From contig NZ_CP108581.1 in the NCBI RefSeq assembly GCF_036010665.1, positions 1,084,001 through 1,148,000 of the forward strand: DNA of 64,000 bases, in the 5' to 3' direction. Below the pieces are notes generated by a model. It was not told the origin of the DNA. It worked only from the letters and a program-made list of their open reading frames with translations, and did no database searches. This DNA comes from Microbispora sp. NBC_01189. GTDB lineage: Bacteria > Actinomycetota > Actinomycetes > Streptosporangiales > Streptosporangiaceae. The translations under genes and the position numbers were made by a program. Below, piece by piece: positions 58,201-64,000 of this stretch (its first letter is position 1; every line of letters starts with the position of its first letter).

Positions 58201-59300
58201 TGACCAACTCGCTCTACGGCACGCTGTACACCTCGCCGTGGCTGCGGCTGCTCGGCGCGCGGGTCGGCCGCCGGGCCGAGGTGTCCACGGCCGCGCAGCT
58301 CGACCCCGACCTCCTCACGTTGCGCGAGGAGAGCTTCGTCGCCGACATGGCGGGTGTCGGCGCGGCCAGCTTCGCCCGTGGCCAGGTCGCTCTGCGTCCC
58401 ACCGAGGTCGGCAGGCGCGCGTTCGTCGGCAACGCCGCGGTCGTCCCGGCCGGGACGCGGATGGGGCCGGGCTCCCTGGTGGGCGTCGGCACCGTCCCGC
58501 CGCCGGACGGCGTGCCGGAGGGCACCTCGTGGCTGGGCTCGCCCGCGATGCACCTTCCCGTGCGGCAGGACAGCGGCGCGTTTCCCGAGGACCGTACGTT
58601 CCGGCCGCCACGCCTGCTGGTGCTGCACCGCCTGGGCGTCGAGTTCTTCCGCGCCACGCTCCCGGCGACGCTGCTCGGCGCCGGGCTCTACCTCTACCTC
58701 CTGGGCGTGCACGCGCTCGCGCGCCTCCTGCCCCTGCCCGTGGTGGTGGCCGCGGCGCCGCTCGTCGCCTGCGCCGCGTCGCTGGGGGTGATCGGTTGCT
58801 GCGTCGCGTGCAAACGCCGCCTCATCGGCGCGTACCGGCCCAGAGTGGAGCCGTTGTGGAGCAGGTTCGTCCGGCGCACCGAGTTCGTCACCGGGCTGTG
58901 GGAGGCCGCCGCGGTGCCCGCCGGGGTCGCCCTCCTGGCCGGAACCCCGTTCCTGCCGGGCGTGCTGCGCTGGTTCGGGGCCCGCATCGGCAGGCGCGCC
59001 TGGATCGCGACCACTTATCTGACCGAGTTCGACCTGGTGGAGGTGGGCGACGACGTCGCGATCGGGCCGGGGGTGTCGCTGCAGACCCATCTGTTCGAGG
59101 ACCGGGTCATGAAGATGTCGGCCGTCACGGTCCGGTCCGGCTCCACCGTCGGCGCCCGTTCCGTGGTGCTCTACGACTCGGTGGTGGGCGAGGACGTCTC
59201 GCTCGGCGCCCTGTCGTTGCTGATGAAGGGCGAACGGCTCACCCCGGGGACGAGCTGGCGCGGCATCCCGGCGCAGGCCGCCGCCATCCCGGACATGTGA
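55233..59300 (+). CDS. Pls/PosA-family single-module peptide synthetase
   Basis: This is a 1355-residue protein from the ATG at 55233 (AGGGTGAT upstream). Adenylation domain, residues about 25-520: YTSGSSGRPKG, NTYGPTEATVTA, RLYRTGDLGR and PSGKVDRGRLP. Thiolation domain: DLGGHSLLAAR with Ser572. Then come about six membrane helices interleaved with three tandem left-handed beta-helix (hexapeptide) regions, each with an LRLLGA or LRWFGA start. This architecture, with no condensation or thioesterase domain, is that of epsilon-poly-L-lysine synthetase (Pls) and PosA, which make amino-acid homopolymers at the membrane. The adenylation pocket read against GrsA is D-F-E-Y-L-G-T-V-T, with an acidic residue that could hold a basic side chain. 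Confidence 0.93.
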   Translation: MPGYLARTAQADASRALPGRSPGRLHHVFESRCDLTPSATALECGRLRWTYAALDARANRLAHLLRDLGAGCGSRVAILLPRSPDTYLALLAVGKAGAAFVPLDPQSPPDRAGYIIGDAGADLVLTTSARAPDVRAPGRRVLALDASADLIAAAPATRPGPGPLDDTADDDPAAYVMYTSGSSGRPKGVEVAQSSICNFLGVVPELYDVRPADRVYQGMSISFDFSVEEIWPTWAAGAALVAGPAGSRQLGAELADFLDQHRITILYCVPTLLATLPRDVPSLRAILVGGEPCPAPLVERWSRPGRRMLNTYGPTEATVTATCAELLPGRQVTIGRPLPTYTVVLLDERRDPVPDGEVGEICIGGPGVARGYVGRPDLTADRFVEHPLAPPGGRLYRTGDLGRVTATGEFEYLGRSDAEVKIRGHRVDLGEIENVLLEDAGVAEAVAALTPAPGVDGPDGELAAYVVPADGRAGDEALTGRLRDRLSRRLPAYMVPSFLDVVAALPTMPSGKVDRGRLPRPTGRRLVGSGPVAPAEGSLETRLRAVWAEEFGLGPESLSVEADFFTDLGGHSLLAARIVSLLRTSEIGAGLAVRDLYANPTVRRLAAHLSSHGGLGSVRAPASRTRPGPLRHGGRAVAAAGAAQSAVVYLLLLMVTLPVSVTLYAWTTHHAGPILGGHRPQEGWLLLPGTGTDLVGALAPAAATAYLWVRWLLPVLLVRPLSAGVRPGRHRLWGATYLRLWTTNLLLSLSPLPTLSGSPMMAAYLRLLGAEVGPATAIATADVNLPAMLRIGEGASVGYRASLHAWLVEDGWVVVAPVEVGPHAFVGNGAVLGPGARVAGHAALGDQSALTHGETVPRGGRWAGSPPNPVESLGPDVEAMLRAPAGPGSWKARHVAAAVAGLVCIEAILLATIMPSVLVIWTVVAAGGPPAAPVAVLLAGPLFVAVVCAVVAAGKRLVLPKAPAGIHPARSWLGVRKWAADKLLESSLTLTNSLYGTLYTSPWLRLLGARVGRRAEVSTAAQLDPDLLTLREESFVADMAGVGAASFARGQVALRPTEVGRRAFVGNAAVVPAGTRMGPGSLVGVGTVPPPDGVPEGTSWLGSPAMHLPVRQDSGAFPEDRTFRPPRLLVLHRLGVEFFRATLPATLLGAGLYLYLLGVHALARLLPLPVVVAAAPLVACAASLGVIGCCVACKRRLIGAYRPRVEPLWSRFVRRTEFVTGLWEAAAVPAGVALLAGTPFLPGVLRWFGARIGRRAWIATTYLTEFDLVEVGDDVAIGPGVSLQTHLFEDRVMKMSAVTVRSGSTVGARSVVLYDSVVGEDVSLGALSLLMKGERLTPGTSWRGIPAQAAAIPDM

Positions 59301-59338
59301 GCGGCGTGGGTGAGCGGCATGGGATCGGTGAGGAACAC

Positions 59339-60070
59339 ATGAGATTCGACGGCATTCTCGGCGCCGTACGACGCGCCTTCCGCTCCGAGGCGGCCCCGCC
59401 GCGGCCTTCCGGCCGGCCGCTCGCACTCGTCTACCGGGGCCCGGCCTCGGTTCCCGGATGCTCCGAGGCGGTCGCCGGGCTGCTGGAGGCGAGCCGCTGG
59501 GGCTTCGACGTGCGCTACACGGGCCCGCGCGAGGAGGTGCCGCTCACGGCGGAGTCGCTGGCCGTGGCCGCGATGTACGCCCAGCCGGGCGGCGGCGACC
59601 TGTCCCGGGGTTACCGGCACCTCAGAAAGCTCCGCGGCCCGCTGCGCGACTACGTCGCCGGAGGCGGCCGGTATCTCGGCTTCTGCCTGGGCGGCTATCT
59701 CGCCGGCGCGACCCCGGGTTTCGCGTTGCTGCCGGGCGACACCGACCAGTACATCGCCACGCCCGGCGCCACCGTGGACGACGAGGAGGACACCCTCGTC
59801 GACGTGCGATGGCGCGGGCGGGACCGCAGCGTCTTCTTCCAGGACGGCCCCTGCTTCCTGCTCGATCCCGGCAACCGGGCCACCGTCCTCGCCACCTATC
59901 CCAACGGCACCGTCGCCGCCCTCGTCACCCCGTACGGCGCGGGCAGGGTCGCCGCGGTCGGCCCGCACCCGGAGGCGACCGACGACTGGTTCGCCGACGC
60001 CGATCTGCCGGTCCGGCGGGCGCAGGACCTCGGCCTCGATCTGGTGGACGAGGTGATGGCCGGCGCGTGA
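59339..60070 (+). CDS. BPL_N / type 1 glutamine amidotransferase-like protein
   Basis: This is a 243-residue protein from the ATG at 59339 (GGTGAGGA upstream), 38 bases after the synthetase. The nucleophile-elbow motif YLGFCLGGYLAG suits the amidotransferase-like domain found at the N terminus of eukaryotic biotin-protein ligase (BPL_N). Other conserved pieces are AMYAQPGGGDLSRGYRHL and a late PYGAGRVAAVGPHPE, which supplies the His-x-Glu of the triad. Its tight linkage suggests a step in making or trimming the homopolymer, but no such activity is known to me. Confidence 0.8.
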   Translation: MRFDGILGAVRRAFRSEAAPPRPSGRPLALVYRGPASVPGCSEAVAGLLEASRWGFDVRYTGPREEVPLTAESLAVAAMYAQPGGGDLSRGYRHLRKLRGPLRDYVAGGGRYLGFCLGGYLAGATPGFALLPGDTDQYIATPGATVDDEEDTLVDVRWRGRDRSVFFQDGPCFLLDPGNRATVLATYPNGTVAALVTPYGAGRVAAVGPHPEATDDWFADADLPVRRAQDLGLDLVDEVMAGA

Positions 60071-60126
60071 GGTGATTTCGTGATTGATGTGAAGAATGTG
60101 ATGAATTACCGTTTTTTTCTGAAAAT

Positions 60127-60141
60127 CCCCATTATGGGGAC
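60127..60141 (+). promoter_or_regulatory. Palindrome at the M1 peptidase start
   Basis: CCCCAT-T-ATGGGG (60127-60139) is a perfect short palindrome two bases before the ATG. CATTAT within it is a -10 candidate that would give a leaderless message. The 70-base gap before it is AT-rich with a T7 run (about 60112-60118) that may end the preceding transcript. Confidence 0.45.
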
Positions 60142-61551
60142 ATGGTGCGTAAATTAGCCGCCCTGGCCGCGAGTGTCATGATGGTCGCGTCCCCGGCCGT
60201 TCCCGCCGTCGCGGAGCCGGGCGCGTTCCTTCCCGGCGCGCCGGGGATCGGCGATCCGTACTATCCCCTTCAGGGCAACGGCGGCTACGACGTCGGCCAC
60301 TACGATCTGCGGCTCCGGTTCGACCCCGGCGACCACACCGCGGACGCCACCGCGACGATCACCGCGACCGCCACCCACAACCTGTCCCGGTTCGACCTCG
60401 ACTTCTCGGGACCGGAGATCAGGAGCGTGACGGTGGACGGCGCCCGCGCCGGCTACCGCCGCGACGGCCAGGAACTGGTGATCACCCCGGCCGCGGGGCT
60501 GAGAGCCGGGGCCACGTTCACGGTCGCGGTCTCCTACGCCGGGAAGCTCACGGCGGTCTCGGACGACACCGGCCGGCAGGGGTGGATCAACACCAAGGAC
60601 GGCGCGTTCGTCGCGTCCCAGCCGGACGGCGCGCGCAGCTGGTTCCCGGCCAACGACACTCCGGCGGACAAGGCCACCTTCAGCTTCCGGGTGTCCGCGC
60701 CCGAGGAGCTGACCGTGCTGGCCAACGGCGAGCGCGCGGGCGCGGACGACACGACCGGCTCTGACGGCTATCGGACCGTGCGGTGGGAGATGCGGCAGCC
60801 GATGGCGCCCTACCTCGCCATGCTCGCGATCGGCCGTTTCGTCGTCAGCGAGGGCACCGTCGACGGCATCCCGAACGTGACGGCGTACGACCCGGCGCTG
60901 GCGGAGAAGTCGAAGCACCTGCACGATCTCACGGCGGAGGCGGTCAGGTGGGAGTCGTCGCTCTTCGGTCCCTACCCGTTCTCCTCCACCGGCGGGGTCG
61001 CGGACGGCCGCGGCTCCGTGACCGCACTGGAGACGCAGGGCCGGCCCGTCTACAGCGGCGGCCCGACCGACGACTCCGAAATCGTGCACGAGCTGGCCCA
61101 CCAGTGGTTCGGCAACAGCGTCGGGGTGCGGAGCTGGCGGGACATCTGGCTCAACGAGGGCTTCGCGAAGTACGCGGAATGGCTCTACCAGGAGCAGCAC
61201 GACGGGCCGTCCGCCAGGGACACCTTCGACCGGCTCTACCGGAAGGACGGCGCCTTCTGGCATCTGAAGACCGGTGACCCCGGCCAGGCGCACATGTTCG
61301 ACGAGAACGCGATCTACCTGCGAGGCGCGATGACGGTGCACGCCCTCCGGGAGAAGATCGGCGACAAGGTGTTCTTCACCCTGCTGAAGACCTGGGCGCA
61401 GGAGCACAAGTACGGCACGGTGACCACGTCCGACTTCGTCGATCTCGCGGAGAGGCTGAGCGGGCAGAACCTCGGCTCCTTCTTCGACGCGTGGCTCTAC
61501 CAGTCGAAGAAGCCGCCACAGTCGGTGTTCCGCTCGACGCCGGCGGAATAA
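60142..61551 (+). CDS. Secreted M1-family zinc metallopeptidase
   Basis: This is a 469-residue protein with a signal peptide (MVRKLAALAASVMMVASPAV then AVAEP). The zinc site is HELAHQWFG with His316, Glu317 and His320, and the third ligand Glu339 lies 18 residues later in WLNEGFAKYAEW, exactly the M1 spacing. It lacks the long C-terminal domain of full aminopeptidase N, so it is of the short bacterial type. A membrane M1-like peptidase is known to degrade epsilon-polylysine in Streptomyces, so turnover of the Pls/PosA product is an attractive role for this neighbour. Confidence 0.93.
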   Translation: MVRKLAALAASVMMVASPAVPAVAEPGAFLPGAPGIGDPYYPLQGNGGYDVGHYDLRLRFDPGDHTADATATITATATHNLSRFDLDFSGPEIRSVTVDGARAGYRRDGQELVITPAAGLRAGATFTVAVSYAGKLTAVSDDTGRQGWINTKDGAFVASQPDGARSWFPANDTPADKATFSFRVSAPEELTVLANGERAGADDTTGSDGYRTVRWEMRQPMAPYLAMLAIGRFVVSEGTVDGIPNVTAYDPALAEKSKHLHDLTAEAVRWESSLFGPYPFSSTGGVADGRGSVTALETQGRPVYSGGPTDDSEIVHELAHQWFGNSVGVRSWRDIWLNEGFAKYAEWLYQEQHDGPSARDTFDRLYRKDGAFWHLKTGDPGQAHMFDENAIYLRGAMTVHALREKIGDKVFFTLLKTWAQEHKYGTVTTSDFVDLAERLSGQNLGSFFDAWLYQSKKPPQSVFRSTPAE

Positions 61552-61608
61552 GACGGGTTTGCCCTGTTCATGCAGGGGGAGGAGACGCGACCACACGGGA
61601 GGGGCGAG

Positions 61609-61752
61609 GTGAGCGGACTACCGACGATCAAGAGCCTGGACGAGCTGACCGAGCTGGTCGACCGGCGGCCCGGCCTCTACCTTCGGTACTCGAAGGGGCC
61701 GGACGCCGACGAGGGAAAGCCGTTCGACGCCGGCCGCGACTCCACGGGCTGA
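61609..61752 (+). pseudogene. Truncated DUF6098-like remnant
   Basis: From GTG 61609 (or ATG 61570) a short frame reads [20 protein letters not shown], then [18 protein letters not shown], and stops at 61752. The SLDEL-L-V---GLY-RYS-GP pattern is that of DUF6098-type actinomycete proteins, which run about 100 residues further. Just after the break another frame reads [12 protein letters not shown], faintly like the expected PGLS block. I take it as a frameshifted or deleted relic; the family match is from memory. Confidence 0.4.
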
Positions 61753-61768
61753 GCTCTTCCGCGCCGGG

Positions 61769-61814
61769 CCTCTCCGGGCCGTCCCGGGCGGCCCCCCGGC
61801 CGCCCGGGGAGAGG
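61769..61814. terminator. Strong GC hairpin before the HAMP kinase
   Basis: CCCGGGCGGCC (61783-61793) and GGCCGCCCGGG (61798-61808) form a perfect 11-pair stem with a CCCC loop, extended by CCTCTCC (61769-61775) and GGAGAGG (61808-61814). No T run follows. It isolates the kinase gene from the peptidase transcript. Confidence 0.6.
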
Positions 61815-61921
61815 CGCGTTCGCACCCTGCGAGATGTACCATTCGGGCGCCGCGGGCAGACGCGTCCGGCGGTGCTTTATATGCTTTCTTTCCCTGGTCA
61901 AACGGGATCGCGAGGGTGGAC

Positions 61922-64000
<2,079 letters not shown>

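Noticed and set aside
56970-59426. 818-codon open frame on the minus strand
   Set aside because: Shadow of the Pls/PosA gene; no domain recognised and the plus-strand frame is clearly coding.

Overview
The window is a 64 kb piece of a very GC-rich genome. Nearly every gene has GC-biased third codon positions, GTG and TTG starts are common, and several genes have a -10 box so close to the start codon that they look leaderless. A geosmin synthase, family 2B encapsulins (EshA/MMPI type), an Asp/Cys-ligated NsrR, two S-adenosyl methyltransferases of the DUF574 type and a Pls/PosA synthetase all point to a spore-forming actinomycete. I would guess the Streptosporangiales, but that is inference. 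No rRNA, tRNA, integrase, insertion sequence or CRISPR array was seen.

Bases 1-14100 look like a defence island. A DEAD/DEAH helicase with a DUF1998-type zinc domain is cut by the left edge. It is followed by four overlapping genes matching a type III Wadjet system (jetA-DUF2397, jetB-DUF2398, jetC SMC-like ATPase, jetD DUF3323/DUF2399 TOPRIM nuclease), and then by a convergent AAA ATPase with its own palindrome-rich promoter. The hexamer CGTACG is about five-fold over-represented in the rest of the window but only at background level here, which supports horizontal acquisition of this block.

Bases 14200-22460 hold ordinary chromosome: an RmlD-like reductase, an ABC exporter plus NarL-type two-component operon, a DNA glycosylase, a sulfotransferase, a lipoprotein and an IclR regulator. 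Bases 22570-28805 (minus strand) are the most interesting part. A single, tightly coupled operon reads polyprenyl diphosphate synthase, a 64-residue disordered ORF, a family 2B encapsulin shell protein, a full bifunctional geosmin synthase and a second shell protein. The synthase ends in a disordered tail carrying a [11 protein letters not shown] motif. The arrangement suggests that geosmin synthesis is enclosed in a protein nanocompartment fed by its own prenyl donor enzyme.

Bases 29000-45400 contain a ribbon-helix-helix/Doc toxin-antitoxin pair, two pirins with a GNAT gene divergent from a MarR gene across a perfect 20-bp palindrome, CBS-BON and CapA genes, a lone LigD-type polymerase domain, an MFS exporter with its TetR, two DUF574 methyltransferases, a PCMT, an isochorismatase, and an nsrR-hmp nitric-oxide detoxification pair.

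Bases 45500-55030 carry sugar and membrane functions: a GH1 beta-glucosidase with an odd tail and its LacI regulator, a TM-helix/MscS-related channel, a secreted GH35 beta-galactosidase and an FMN-dependent hydroxy-acid oxidase. From 55233 a Pls/PosA single-module peptide synthetase, a BPL_N amidotransferase-like protein and a secreted M1 peptidase form a likely homopolymer synthesis and turnover set. The right edge cuts a giant HAMP-array sensor kinase with seven 276-bp repeats in view.
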